A stretch of DNA of 64,000 bases from Hansschlegelia beijingensis (lineage in GTDB: Bacteria > Pseudomonadota > Alphaproteobacteria > Rhizobiales > Methylopilaceae). The position numbers and the translations under genes were made by a program. The first letter of the stretch is position 1, and every line of letters begins with the position of its first letter. The notes beneath the pieces are model-generated. The model saw only the letters and a program-made list of their open reading frames with translations, ran no database searches and had not been told where the DNA came from. The stretch is from assembly GCF_014196425.1 (NCBI RefSeq), contig NZ_JACIDR010000005.1:1-64000 (forward strand), in the 5' to 3' direction. Positions 52,234 to 61,767 of this stretch are shown one piece after another.

Positions 52234-53582
52234 CGCACGGGTCGCTGCGCCTCAGGCTGAGCGTCGCGGCGGCCGCCCTGATCGCGCTCGCGCTGCTCGC
52301 CAGCGGGGCCGGCCTGTTCCTGATCTTCGAAGCGGCGCTCGACCGCCGCACGGCGGACGAGCTGAACCACACCGCAAAGCTGCTCGCAGGGAATGTCGGG
52401 TTCGACGCCGCGGGCGACATCGTGGTCGAGCAGCCTCCGGGCGATCCGCGCTACGCGACCCCCTATGGCGGCCTCTACTGGCAGATCGAGAGCGCGGGCA
52501 GGAAACCGCTGCGCTCGCGATCGCTCTGGGACAAGTCGATCGCGCTCCCCCAGAAGCCCGCGGCCGACATGGCCCACCACGCGTGGGCTGACCTGCCGGG
52601 TCCGGACGGCGGATCGCTGATCGCGGTGTTCAGGACGGTGCGGATCAAGGGCGCTCCGGGGGAGCCGCTCGTCGTGATCACCGTCGCGATGGACCGTGCG
52701 CAGCTGGCGGCGAGCCGCGACCTGGTGCTGAGGCTGCTGCCGGTCTCGCTCGCGGCGCTCGGCGTCCTGCTGGCGCTCGCCATGGCGGCCTTCGTGCATC
52801 GGGCGCTGAGCCCCTTCCGGGCCCTCCGCGCGGAGCTCCAGACCCTGCGCGAGGGACGCGCCGCCCGGCTGCGCGGCGGTTATCCGACCGAGGTCCAGCC
52901 GCTCGTCGACGACCTCAACCGTCTGATCGCGCAGCAGGAGGAGGCCCTCGAGCGCGCCCGCAGGCAGGCCGCCGACATGGCGCACGGCCTCAAGACGCCG
53001 CTCGCGGTGCTCGATGCGCTGGCGCGCCGCATCAGGGATCGGAACGCCGGTCTCGCCGCCGAGATCGAGGAGCAGTCGCTGGCCATGCAGGAGCAGGTGT
53101 CGCGCGCGCTTGCGCGGGCGCGAAGCGCGGCGGCGTCCGGGCTTCAACAGCGCCGCACTCCGATCGCGCCGGTGATCGACCAGCTGGTCTCGGCGACGAA
53201 GCGCCTGCCCGGCGCCGAGCGGATCGACTGGCGCGTGGACGTTCCCCCGGACGCCGCCTATCCCGCCGGCGAGGGCGAACTGCTCGAAATGCTCGGCAAC
53301 CTGGTCGACAACGCCCGGAAGTGGGCGAAGCGGGAGGTGATCGTCACGGTCGCGACCGCAGGGGCCGGAGGGTCGATCGTGCTCGAGGACGACGGCGCAG
53401 GGATGGACCCCTCCGAGATGGCCGCGGTGGACCGCGGGCGACGCTGGGACGAGACGGTCCCGGGCACCGGCTTCGGCCTCGCGATCACGCGCGACCTCGC
53501 GGCCGCGACCGGCGGCCGGCTTCACCTCTCCAGGGGGGCTTCGGGCGGCCTCCGGGCCAGCATCGAATGGAGCGGCGACTGA
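52230..53582 (+). CDS. Sensor histidine kinase, PhoQ-like
   Basis: 450 residues from the GTG overlapping the regulator. Helix at about 10-32, periplasmic sensor of about 130 residues (LNHTAKLLAGNVGFDAAGDI onward), second helix near 172-192, HAMP, HisKA box ADMAHGLKTPLAVLDAL, and HATPase N-box EMLGNLVDNARKWAKREV, DDGAGMDP, GTGFGLAITRDL. The HGLKTPL form of the H box is typical of PhoQ-type kinases. Signal unknown; divalent cations or antimicrobial peptides are usual for relatives. Confidence 0.9.
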   Translation: MTHGSLRLRLSVAAAALIALALLASGAGLFLIFEAALDRRTADELNHTAKLLAGNVGFDAAGDIVVEQPPGDPRYATPYGGLYWQIESAGRKPLRSRSLWDKSIALPQKPAADMAHHAWADLPGPDGGSLIAVFRTVRIKGAPGEPLVVITVAMDRAQLAASRDLVLRLLPVSLAALGVLLALAMAAFVHRALSPFRALRAELQTLREGRAARLRGGYPTEVQPLVDDLNRLIAQQEEALERARRQAADMAHGLKTPLAVLDALARRIRDRNAGLAAEIEEQSLAMQEQVSRALARARSAAASGLQQRRTPIAPVIDQLVSATKRLPGAERIDWRVDVPPDAAYPAGEGELLEMLGNLVDNARKWAKREVIVTVATAGAGGSIVLEDDGAGMDPSEMAAVDRGRRWDETVPGTGFGLAITRDLAAATGGRLHLSRGASGGLRASIEWSGD

Positions 53583-53625
53583 CGATCTCGCGTGGGCCGG
53601 CTGCGTTTCTTCGCCCGCGGCGGGG

Positions 53626-54510
53626 CTAGCCGCCGGCCTCTTGCGCCGCTTGCGCCACGAGGCTGGCGAAGGCCTCGATCTCCCGCTCCCTCAACGAGAA
53701 CATCCAGTAGCGCAGCGGAATCTCGATACGCCCGATCCGCTTCAGCTCGCCGGCGGCGAGCGCATGGCGCGCGGCTCGTTCCGGAACGATCCCCGCGCAG
53801 CGCCCGGCCTCGAGCGCCGACAGCGCCGCTGCGCTCGAGGACACCTGAAGCCGCTTGAAGGCGAGCCGTCGCGCGTCGACGCCCTGCTGATCGAACGCCG
53901 CGACGATCAGAGGCGTCAGATCGCTCTGCTCCCACAGGATCGGCCCATGGTCGACGAGCGAGCCCCAGTTCGGCGTCCCATAGGCTTCTGCGACCGCAGG
54001 CGCGCCTGCGAGCACCAGCCGGTCGGCGAACACCCCGAGATGCCGGAACTGAGGGTGGCTCGGCGCGATCTCCGTCACGCCGACATCCGCGGTGCCGCGC
54101 ATCACCCAGGCCTTCACCTCCTCGTCTGTCCCCCGCAGGAGGTCGATGCGCGGCATCTCCCTGGCCCCGCCGATCCGCGAGACCAGCTCCGGCATCCAGA
54201 AGTCATAGGCGTTCGGCGTGCAGGCGACGATCGGGTAACGGTCCTCCTCGGACCTGCGACTCTCGACCCGGCGGATGGTGAGTTCGACGTCGCGCAGGAT
54301 GCGCTCGGCTTCGGTCAGCAGAATCTGCCCTGCCTCGGTGACGGCGAGCCGACGCCCGGAGCGGTCGAATAGAAGCACGCTGTGGCGCTCCTCGAGTTTC
54401 TTGATCGAGACGCTCACCGCCGACTGCGTGAGCCCGAGCTTCTCCGCCGCGATCGTGAAGCTGCCGTACTGGGCGGCCGCGACGAAGATCCTCATCTGCT
54501 CGAATGTCAT
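53626..54510 (-). CDS. LysR-family transcriptional regulator
   Basis: 294 residues. N-terminal HTH GSFTIAAEKLGLTQSAVSVS IKKLEE, then a LysR substrate domain (YPIVACTPNAYDFWMPELVS, GTADVGVTEIAPSH). Divergent from the symporter and monooxygenase operon and probably its regulator. Effector likely the organosulfur or amine substrate, or a sulfur-status signal (inference). Confidence 0.9.
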   Translation of the reverse strand: MTFEQMRIFVAAAQYGSFTIAAEKLGLTQSAVSVSIKKLEERHSVLLFDRSGRRLAVTEAGQILLTEAERILRDVELTIRRVESRRSEEDRYPIVACTPNAYDFWMPELVSRIGGAREMPRIDLLRGTDEEVKAWVMRGTADVGVTEIAPSHPQFRHLGVFADRLVLAGAPAVAEAYGTPNWGSLVDHGPILWEQSDLTPLIVAAFDQQGVDARRLAFKRLQVSSSAAALSALEAGRCAGIVPERAARHALAAGELKRIGRIEIPLRYWMFSLREREIEAFASLVAQAAQEAGG

Positions 54511-54909
54511 GCGGTCATCTCGAAACCGGGCCGTGCCGCCCGGAAGGGAGCGCCCTCAATTTCCATGCCAGAGAACGGGGATTGTCGCGCGCCCTTGGCG
54601 GGGCCCGGCGGTGACTTTTCTCCAGGCGCCCCCAGGCGGGCGGATCAACTTCGTTCATGCGGGTCAGCGCCTCGACGTGCGAGATCGAGCCCGCTCATGA
54701 ATTCCAGTTCACTGCCCTGAATCAAAATCATGCAGAGCCGCATATTCAGTCAGCGGTGGCCTCTCTCCCGCGCATCGCGTGGCGCTACGGCGCTCGAGCC
54801 GTGAAATTTTTGGCAGCGCCATGTCCCGGCCATCTGCTGGCACATCGCTTGCGGACCCCTCCGGCGAACAGGGCGTCGCCTCCGACGTCCTATGCTTCGG
54901 AGCGGGGTC
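54511..54909. promoter_or_regulatory. Divergent promoter region between LysR gene and monooxygenase operon
   Basis: 399 bp with no supported gene. The centre (54700-54760) is the least G+C-rich part (AATCAAAATCATGCAGAG at 54720). No clear T-N11-A palindrome could be picked out with confidence. Confidence 0.35.
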
Positions 54910-56391
54910 ATGGACAAAACACAACTTGCGGCTTCACCCGAACTGACGCAGGGGCTCGGCCTCACGTTGATGATCGGCTGCGGACTGGTCTTCCTGGTGA
55001 TGGCCTACGTCATCAAGTCGAAGCTCGTCCGCAACACGCACGACTTCATCATCTCCAACCGCCGCATCGGGCTCGGCTTCGGCGTCGGCGCGATCGTCTC
55101 GGTCTGGACCTGGGCCATGGCCGTGATGATGAGTTCGGCCATGACGTTCCAGTGGGGCCTGTCGGGCCTGTTCTGGTTCGTGGTGCCGAACGGCTTCGCC
55201 ATCATGGCGGTGATCCCGCTCGCCAAGGCGCTGCGCCGCCGGATGCCGGCCGGCTACACGATCAGCCAGTTCATCCACAACCGCTTCGAGCAGTCGCGGG
55301 TCGCGTCCGGCGTCGTCACGGTTACCATGATCTTCGGCATCCTGCTCGAGATCCTGATCAACCTGAAGGGCACCGCGGTCGTGATGTCGACCGTGTTCAC
55401 GATCGACTGGCGGCTTGCGACGCTGCTCACCGTCTTCGTCGTCCTGGCCTATTCGTACTTCGGCGGCCTCTGGACCAGCGTGATGACCGGCACGGTCAAC
55501 ACCTGGATGATCACGGTGCCCTCGGCGATCGTCGTGGTCGCGGTGTTCGGCCTGATCGACGGCGGCGCGACCACCGTGTTCAACAAGGTCGCCGAAGACC
55601 CGGCCAAGTTGTCGGTGATGAACTGGGACGCGGCGGCGGGCTTCGGCATCACGCTCGCCTTCGGCCTGCTGGCCGCGACCGTCGCCGACCAGACCTTCTG
55701 GCAGAAGGTGTGGGCGATCCGCCCCAACCAGGTCGGCCGCGCGTTCCTGTGGTCCGGCGTGCTGTTCTATCCGATCCCGATCTGCTTCGGAGCGCTCGGG
55801 CTCGTCGGGATCGCCTATGGCCTGACGCCCGCAGACGTCGGCGGCGACATCGTGGCGGTCGGGCCGTACATCGTCTCGCACATCGGTCTGCCGGTCATCC
55901 TGATCGTCGCCTATGTGCTCGCGATCCTCGCGGCCTGCTACTCCACGATTGACGGCGCGAGCTCGGCCCTGTCCTCGATCGTCGCGGTCGACATCGTGAA
56001 GCGCTACGCGCCGAAGACGTCGGAGTCGAAGCTCTTCTACATCACCAAGCTCTCGATGTTGGCGGGCGGCATCGTCGCGGCCATCATCGTGCTCTCGGGC
56101 GCGGACTTCACCTCGCTGGTGCTGACGACCTATGCGCTGAAGACTTCGGTGCTGATGCCGCTGGTGCTGTCGATCCTGTGGCCGCGCACCAACACGCTCG
56201 GCTTCGTGGGCGGCATCGTCGCCTCGATCGCAATCGGCATGACGCTGCGCGGCCTCTATGGCGAGCTCGTCGGCACGATCTCGATCGTCGCCATCAGCGC
56301 GGCCGTCGTGATCATCGCCGGCCTCGCTTCGAGCCGCTCCTTCGACATGGGCGAGCTCGGCGTGAAGCGCGCCATCAATCTCGAAGGCTGA
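54910..56391 (+). CDS. Sodium:solute symporter of monooxygenase operon
   Basis: 493 residues from ATG with GGAGCGGGG ribosome site. About 13 helices: GLTLMIGCGLVFLVMAYVIK, SNRRIGLGFGVGAIVSVWTW, YSYFGGLWTSVMTGTVNTWM, and ACYSTIDGASSALSSIVAVD (SSS motif). Imports an unknown organic solute, presumably the substrate of the two flavin monooxygenases. Resembles the urea/pantothenate/amine-type SSS branch only loosely. Confidence 0.83.
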   Translation: MDKTQLAASPELTQGLGLTLMIGCGLVFLVMAYVIKSKLVRNTHDFIISNRRIGLGFGVGAIVSVWTWAMAVMMSSAMTFQWGLSGLFWFVVPNGFAIMAVIPLAKALRRRMPAGYTISQFIHNRFEQSRVASGVVTVTMIFGILLEILINLKGTAVVMSTVFTIDWRLATLLTVFVVLAYSYFGGLWTSVMTGTVNTWMITVPSAIVVVAVFGLIDGGATTVFNKVAEDPAKLSVMNWDAAAGFGITLAFGLLAATVADQTFWQKVWAIRPNQVGRAFLWSGVLFYPIPICFGALGLVGIAYGLTPADVGGDIVAVGPYIVSHIGLPVILIVAYVLAILAACYSTIDGASSALSSIVAVDIVKRYAPKTSESKLFYITKLSMLAGGIVAAIIVLSGADFTSLVLTTYALKTSVLMPLVLSILWPRTNTLGFVGGIVASIAIGMTLRGLYGELVGTISIVAISAAVVIIAGLASSRSFDMGELGVKRAINLEG

Positions 56392-56455
56392 ACGGGACAG
56401 CGACAGGCGGCGCTCGTGGAGCGCCACCTCACACCCCAATCATGAGGATTTCCAG

Positions 56456-56767
56456 ATGACGCCGCTTCTCGCCGTCTTTCTCGTTCTCGCCGGGCTCGCC
56501 ACGGCGCTCTTCATCGCAGGCTATGTCCGCGGCGCGAAGGTCGCGCTCGCGAGCTACGACGACGACACCGTCGAGGTCGACGACAGCGGGGACATCAAGA
56601 CCTATTGGTGGGCGATCGCGATTGCGGTCGTGGGCGCCGGCGCGATCATCGCGCTTGAGGGAGTCCACCCTCTCTTCATCTATGCCGGCCCGCTGCTTGC
56701 GCTCGTGACCGCAGGCGGGATCGGCCTCGCCTTCTTCGTCGACGAATACTCCAAGCCGAAGGCGTGA
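56456..56767 (+). CDS. Small three-helix membrane protein
   Basis: 103 residues: helix at about 4-24, acidic loop SYDDDTVEVDDSGDIKTYWW, then helices at about 50-66 and 73-94, and tail DEYSKPKA. Placed between the symporter and the first monooxygenase and overlapping the latter (GTGA), so it may be an accessory subunit of the symporter. No family recognised. Confidence 0.7.
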   Translation: MTPLLAVFLVLAGLATALFIAGYVRGAKVALASYDDDTVEVDDSGDIKTYWWAIAIAVVGAGAIIALEGVHPLFIYAGPLLALVTAGGIGLAFFVDEYSKPKA

Positions 56768-57873
56768 GCGGAATGAGCTTGTCCGGCCCCAAGCCGATGC
56801 GCTTCGGCGTCTGGCTCCCGGTCTATGGCGGCTGGCTGCGCACGGTCGACCAGCCGTCCGCGCCGGACGTCGCGTCCTGCCTCGCAATAGCCCAGCAGGC
56901 CGAGGCGCTCGGCTTCGACTTCCTCTACGCGTCGGAGAACCTGCTGAACTGCATTCATGGGCCTCAGGAGGGCGTCGTCGACGCCTGGAGCCTGCTAGCG
57001 GCGATCGCCGCCACCACCAACCGCATCGGCCTCTGCGGCGCGGCGAAGCCCGGCTTCCGCTCGCCCTTCCTCGTCGCACGCATGCTCGACACGCTGACGA
57101 AGGTCGCCCGCCGCAAGCTCGCGCTCAACATCATCTGCGGCTGGTGGAAGGAGGAGTTCGAGCTCTCGGGCGTGAGCTGGCTCGACCACGCCGGCCGCTA
57201 CGACCGCGCCAACGCCTTCGTGCGCGACCTCCACGGCCTGTTCCAGCCGCCGCCCGTGCTGCACGCCGAGAGCGGCGACGATCCGGTGTTCCCGGGCGGC
57301 GAGGCGGCCTCTCCGGAGAAGCCCCGCAGCTACGGCCTCGACGAGGCCTCGATGCCCGAGGTCTGGATCGCCGGACATTCGGACCGTGCGATCAAGATGG
57401 CGGCCGAATGGGGCAATTGCCTGTTCCTCAACGGAATGCCCGACGCCGCCATGGCGCGCCACATCGAGGCCGCGCGGCAGGAGGCGAACCGCTGGGGCCG
57501 CTCGATCGAGATCGCGGTCAACGCCTATGTGGTCGCGACCGAGACGCCCGAACAGGCCAGGGAGCGCTGGCGCGCCGTGCTCGCGCGGCGGAACGTCGAG
57601 ACCATCGAGTTCTTCCGCGAGGTCATGCGGCAGTCGGGCGCCGCCGCATGGGCCGCGCTCGACGAGGAGCAGATGGTCGATTCCAACGCCGGCTTCGAAC
57701 TCGGCCTGATCGGCTCATTCGACGAAATCCGCGAGCGCATCCCGAAGCTCGCCGAAATCGGCGTCGACCGGATCGTCTGCCAGTTCGACGACCCGATGCG
57801 CGACGCAGGCCCCTTCACCAAGCGGGTGATCCGCCCGATCCAGCGCGACGCTGCGGACCGGCGCGTCGCCTGA
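56764..57873 (+). CDS. LLM-class FMN monooxygenase, SsuD/SfnG-like
   Basis: 369 residues. TIM-barrel of the bacterial luciferase family: MRFGVWLPVYGGWLRTVDQP, AEALGFDFLYASENLLN, RIGLCGAAKPGFRSPFLVAR, LALNIICGWWKEEFELSGVS and YDRANAFVRDLHGLFQPP. NIICGWWKEEF corresponds to the alkanesulfonate and dimethylsulfone monooxygenase signature. Uses FMNH2 from the reductase of this operon to cleave a C-S or C-N bond. Start at GTG overlapping the previous stop; an ATG 9 bp later is also possible. Confidence 0.82.
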   Translation: MSGMSLSGPKPMRFGVWLPVYGGWLRTVDQPSAPDVASCLAIAQQAEALGFDFLYASENLLNCIHGPQEGVVDAWSLLAAIAATTNRIGLCGAAKPGFRSPFLVARMLDTLTKVARRKLALNIICGWWKEEFELSGVSWLDHAGRYDRANAFVRDLHGLFQPPPVLHAESGDDPVFPGGEAASPEKPRSYGLDEASMPEVWIAGHSDRAIKMAAEWGNCLFLNGMPDAAMARHIEAARQEANRWGRSIEIAVNAYVVATETPEQARERWRAVLARRNVETIEFFREVMRQSGAAAWAALDEEQMVDSNAGFELGLIGSFDEIRERIPKLAEIGVDRIVCQFDDPMRDAGPFTKRVIRPIQRDAADRRVA

Positions 57874-57932
57874 GGGCCGGCCCGGCCATCGCAACAAGCA
57901 TTCCGCGGCGGCGCCGCGACAGGAGACCAGTG

Positions 57933-59264
57933 ATGACTGACCAGGTCCGGAAGAAGCGAGCCCATCTCCTCGGCTTCATCCAGCACGGCGTGAACAGCCA
58001 CGCGACCGGCATGTGGCGCAATCCGAAGGACAAGATCGGCTGGAACTTCGCCCGCCCCGAATACTGGCGGCACATTGCCCAGACGATGGAGCGCGGCATG
58101 TTCGACGCGATGTTCATCGCTGACGAGCTCGCGCCCTACAACACGTTCGAGGACTCCTCCGACGCGACGGTGAAGTGGGCGGTGCAGTGCCCGACCCACG
58201 AGCCCTCGACCATCGTCCCGATCATCACCGGCGCCACCAGGCATCTCGGCGTGGGCGTGACGCTCTCGACGGCCTTCGAGCACCCCTATTCGATGTGTCG
58301 GCGGCTCTCGAGCCTCGATCACCTGTCCGGCGGACGCGTCGCCTGGAACATCGTGTCGTCCTACTCCAAGAGCGAGTGGGACGCCTACGGCGCCGTGATG
58401 ACCGACCGTTCGCAGCGCTACGCGCGCCTCGAGGAGTATATGGAGGTCTGCTACAAGCTCTGGAACTCCTGGGAGCCGGACGCGATCGTCGCCGATAAGG
58501 AGAGCGGGATCTACGCCGACCCGGCCAAGGTCCATGAGGTGATTCACGAAGGTCAGTTCTACAAATGTCGCGGCCGTCACTTCTGCGCGCCCTCGCCCCA
58601 GGGTCAGCCGGTGCTGTGGCAGGCGGGATCCTCCGGACAGGGTCGCGACTTCGCCTCGAAGCACGCGGAGGCGATCTTCGCCGTGCACCCGAACGTCGAT
58701 CGGATGAAGCAGTACGCGGACGACCTCAACGACCGCACCATCAACAAGTTTGGCCGGGCGCCGGGGTCGGTGAAGCTGATCTACGGCCTGCAAACCGTCG
58801 TCGCCGAGACGCGGTCGGAAGCGCAGGAGAAGTATGAGCGGATCAAGGCCTGCATTCCGCTCGAAGGCGCGATCGCCTGGATATCAGGCCACTTTGGCCT
58901 CGATTTCTCGAAGTTCTCCATGGACGACATCGTCCAGAACATCGAGATCCCCGGCATTCAGGGCCTGTTCGAGTCGATCATCTACGCCAAGGGCGGCGCG
59001 CCCGTGACCGTGAAGGAGGCGGCGCTCATCTACGCGCAGGGCATGGGCATGCCGGTCGCCGTCGGCACCGCATCCGACATCGCCGACCAGATCGAGCACT
59101 ACATGGACGAGGGCGGCGCCGACGGCTTCATGCTGGCCGCCACCTACACGCCCGGCTGCTTCGAGGAGTTTGCGGACCTCGTGGCGCCCGAACTGCAGCG
59201 GCGCGGACGGCTGCGCACCCGCTACGAGGGCGCGACGCTGCGCGAAAACCTGCTCGCCTCATGA
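57933..59264 (+). CDS. NtaA/SnaA/DszA-family FMN monooxygenase
   Basis: 443 residues. Family motifs: HLLGFIQHGVNSHATGMWRN, WRHIAQTMERGMFDAMFIAD, GVTLSTAFEHPYSMCRRLSS, LDHLSGGRVAWNIVSSYSKS, and YEGQF-like HEGQFYKCRGRHFCAPSPQG with QPVLWQAGSSGQGRDFASKH. Relatives oxidise nitrilotriacetate, dibenzothiophene sulfone or dimethylsulfide. Having both this and an SsuD-like enzyme with a private flavin reductase implies a two-step oxidation of one substrate (inference). Purine-rich AGGAGACC precedes the start. Confidence 0.86.
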   Translation: MTDQVRKKRAHLLGFIQHGVNSHATGMWRNPKDKIGWNFARPEYWRHIAQTMERGMFDAMFIADELAPYNTFEDSSDATVKWAVQCPTHEPSTIVPIITGATRHLGVGVTLSTAFEHPYSMCRRLSSLDHLSGGRVAWNIVSSYSKSEWDAYGAVMTDRSQRYARLEEYMEVCYKLWNSWEPDAIVADKESGIYADPAKVHEVIHEGQFYKCRGRHFCAPSPQGQPVLWQAGSSGQGRDFASKHAEAIFAVHPNVDRMKQYADDLNDRTINKFGRAPGSVKLIYGLQTVVAETRSEAQEKYERIKACIPLEGAIAWISGHFGLDFSKFSMDDIVQNIEIPGIQGLFESIIYAKGGAPVTVKEAALIYAQGMGMPVAVGTASDIADQIEHYMDEGGADGFMLAATYTPGCFEEFADLVAPELQRRGRLRTRYEGATLRENLLAS

Positions 59265-59788
59265 GCGCGCTCGCCACGACGCGGGCGCGGAAGCCCGAAA
59301 ACTCCCTCGTCGACGACTTCAAGGCGGCGTTTCGGCGGCTGGCCTCGGGCGTCTGCGTGGTGACGTTCGAGAAGTCTGGCGAATTGCACGGCTTCACCGC
59401 GACTTCGGTGACGTCGATCTCCGCCAGTCCGCCGATGCTGCTGTTCTGCGTCTCGAACCGCAGCAGCAGCTTCGCCAGCATGGCGGAAGGGCTGGAGGTC
59501 GGCGTGTCGATCCTGTCCGCCAGCCAGCGTCCGCTGGCCGAGCGCTTCGCGAAGCGGGCGGACGGCGGCGGCTATCCGGATGTGGAGATCTCTCGTCTCG
59601 ATGACGGCGCGCCGGTTCTCAGCGGAGCTCTCGCCGGCGTTTCCGGGCGAGTGACCCGGATCGCATCGGCCGGCGAGAACATCGTGCTGTTCTGCGAGGT
59701 CGGAATGGCTCGTCACGCGCCAGACGGAACGCCGCTGCTCTACGGCGACGGTTCATATCTCGCGCCCCAGCCTGCGGCCGGCGTCTAA
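59261..59788 (+). CDS. Flavin reductase (HpaC/NtaB-like)
   Basis: 175 residues: FKAAFRRLASGVCVVTFEKS, GFTATSVTSISASPPMLLFC, VGVSILSASQRPLAERFAKR and ENIVLFCEVGMARHAPDGTP followed by LLYGDGSY. Supplies reduced FMN to the two monooxygenases. Overlaps the preceding gene by ATGA and ends the operon. Confidence 0.9.
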   Translation: MSALATTRARKPENSLVDDFKAAFRRLASGVCVVTFEKSGELHGFTATSVTSISASPPMLLFCVSNRSSSFASMAEGLEVGVSILSASQRPLAERFAKRADGGGYPDVEISRLDDGAPVLSGALAGVSGRVTRIASAGENIVLFCEVGMARHAPDGTPLLYGDGSYLAPQPAAGV

Positions 59789-59801
59789 GCTCGCAAGGTG
59801 C

Positions 59802-60425
59802 TCATTCCGGAGGCTTCACGCTTGGAAGCCTCCAGTTCCAGTAGATCGCCGTCATGCGCAGGAAGACGCATGTCGCGGCGCCCGCGAGGGTGACGAGGCT
59901 CTCCGGCAGCTCCAGATAGAAGCCGGCCACGACCACAAGACCGGCGGCCAGGGCCGCGACGGCGTAGATGTCGGACCGCAGGACGACCGGGGTCCGGGCG
60001 GCGAGGACGTCGCGGATCATGCCGCCGCCGACGCCGCTGATCATCCCGAGCACGGCCGCCATCGGCCAGTTCAGCGCGGCGTCGAGCGCCTTCTGGGTGC
60101 CGACCACCGCGAAGATGCCGAGACCAACAGCGTCGAAGAACAGGACGGGGTGACGCAGACGGTCGAGCCGCTCGTGGAACCAGAAGGTCAACAGACCCGC
60201 CGCCATCGCCACGGCGAGGTAATGCCAGCTCGCAATGGCGGCCGGCGGGATCGCGCCGATCAGGAGGTCGCGGACGATCCCGCCGAACACTGCGGTGACG
60301 AAGGCCAGAACCAGAACCCCGAACAGGTCCATCCCCTGCCTCGACCCGAGCATCGCCCCGCTTATGGCGAACACGAAGGCGCCGACGAGATCCAAAACCC
60401 GAACGAGGAGATGCGCGGTGTCCAT
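59802..60425 (-). CDS. TRIC-type cation channel / UPF0126 (YadS) membrane protein
   Basis: 207 residues, seven helices in two similar halves: LDLVGAFVFAISGAMLGSRQ with GGIVRDLLIGAIPPAA, then FFDAVGLGIFAVVGTQKALD with GGGMIRDVLAARTPVVLRSD. The duplicated GG-x-RD motif identifies the family, which forms K+-permeable channels. Convergent with the flavin reductase, 13 bp apart. The ATG at 60425 was chosen over a GTG 6 bp upstream. Confidence 0.88.
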   Translation of the reverse strand: MDTAHLLVRVLDLVGAFVFAISGAMLGSRQGMDLFGVLVLAFVTAVFGGIVRDLLIGAIPPAAIASWHYLAVAMAAGLLTFWFHERLDRLRHPVLFFDAVGLGIFAVVGTQKALDAALNWPMAAVLGMISGVGGGMIRDVLAARTPVVLRSDIYAVAALAAGLVVVAGFYLELPESLVTLAGAATCVFLRMTAIYWNWRLPSVKPPE

Positions 60426-60555
60426 TCCGACCAAGCTAACACGCTCGCGCGGCGTCGCGGGCGTGGCGGCCCGGACCGCGGAACGTCGTCGGAGAGCAGG
60501 AGCCGCAGTTCGGGCCGCCGAGGCAAGCTCGCCCGAAGGGCGAGCCCGGCGCGCG

Positions 60556-61584
60556 TCAGTGGCCCATCCGCAGGACGATGCGGCCGTCGACTCCGCCCTG
60601 CTCCATGCGTTCGAAGATGGCGTTGATGTTCTCCATCGTGTCCCAGCTGAAATGCGCCGCGACCGCGCCGTCGCCGGCGAATTCGAGCGCCTCTTCAAGG
60701 TCCTGGCGCGTCCCGACGATCGAGCCGCGCACAGTGATGCGCTTGAGCACCGTGTCGAAGATGGGCATCGCGAACCGGCCGGGCGGCAGTCCGACGAGCG
60801 CCATGGTACCGTGCGGACGCAGAACGCCGAAGGCCTGCTCGAAAGCCGAAGGCGACACGGCGGTGACGAGCACGCCATGGACGCCGCCGAGGAGCTTCTG
60901 CAGCTCCGCCGCCGGATCGACCTCCTTCGCGTTGAGCGCGATCTCGGCGCCGAGCGACGTGGCGAGGTCGAGCTTGTCCGGGTGAATGTCGATGGCGGCG
61001 ACATGCATGCCCATCGCCTTGGCGTACTGCACGGCCATATGGCCGAGCCCGCCGACGCCCGACACCGCGACCCATTCGCCGGGCTTCACCTCGGTCTCCT
61101 TGAGGCCCTTGTAGACCGTGACGCCGGCGCAAAGGACGGGCGCGGCAGGACCCCAGTCGAGACCGTCCGGGATGCGGCCGACATAGTTGGGGTCGGCAAG
61201 GGCGTATTCCGCGAAGCTGCCGTTGACCGAATAGCCGGTGTTCTGCTGCTGGCCGCAGAGCGTCTCCCAGCCCGTGCGGCAGTACGGGCAGTGGCCACAG
61301 GCGGTGTGAAGCCAGGGGATGCCGACGCGGTCGCCTTCCCGCACCCGCTTGACCGAACGCCCGACGCCGACGACCACGCCGACGCCTTCATGGCCCGGGA
61401 TGAACGGAAGCGCGGGCTTCACCGGCCAGTCGCCGTTCACCGCGTGCAGATCCGTGTGACAGACCCCGGTCGCCTCGATCCGCACGAGGATCTGCTCGGG
61501 CGCAGGCTCCGGAACCGGAAGCTGCTCGATCCGGAGCGGCTGTCCAAAGGACCGCGCCACCGCGGCGGTCATCATGTTGGCCAT
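60556..61584 (-). CDS. Zinc-dependent alcohol dehydrogenase (AdhP/AdhA-like)
   Basis: 342 residues. Catalytic zinc ligands in GVCHTDLHAVNGDWPVKPAL and PGHEGVGVVV, structural zinc Cys cluster in ACGHCPYCRTGWETLCG, and NAD site AVSGVGGLGHMAVQYAKAMG followed by VAAIDIHPDKL. Oxidises primary alcohols such as ethanol to aldehydes, or the reverse. Ribosome site AAGGAGG at 61593-61599 just before the start. Stands alone. Confidence 0.92.
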   Translation of the reverse strand: MANMMTAAVARSFGQPLRIEQLPVPEPAPEQILVRIEATGVCHTDLHAVNGDWPVKPALPFIPGHEGVGVVVGVGRSVKRVREGDRVGIPWLHTACGHCPYCRTGWETLCGQQQNTGYSVNGSFAEYALADPNYVGRIPDGLDWGPAAPVLCAGVTVYKGLKETEVKPGEWVAVSGVGGLGHMAVQYAKAMGMHVAAIDIHPDKLDLATSLGAEIALNAKEVDPAAELQKLLGGVHGVLVTAVSPSAFEQAFGVLRPHGTMALVGLPPGRFAMPIFDTVLKRITVRGSIVGTRQDLEEALEFAGDGAVAAHFSWDTMENINAIFERMEQGGVDGRIVLRMGH

Positions 61585-61767
61585 GTCAGGTCGTCCTCCT
61601 TGATGTCAGAGAAGGAACTCGGTTCGGTCATCCGCCTCCAGGTGACGCTGGTCACATGATTTGAACGCTGCGGACGGCGGCATCATCTATGCCGCAACGG
61701 CTTTCCCACGGCCGTCCGAGGCCGCGACGGACTTTCCAGGCCGAGGCGCCTGCTTGGGAGATGGGGC

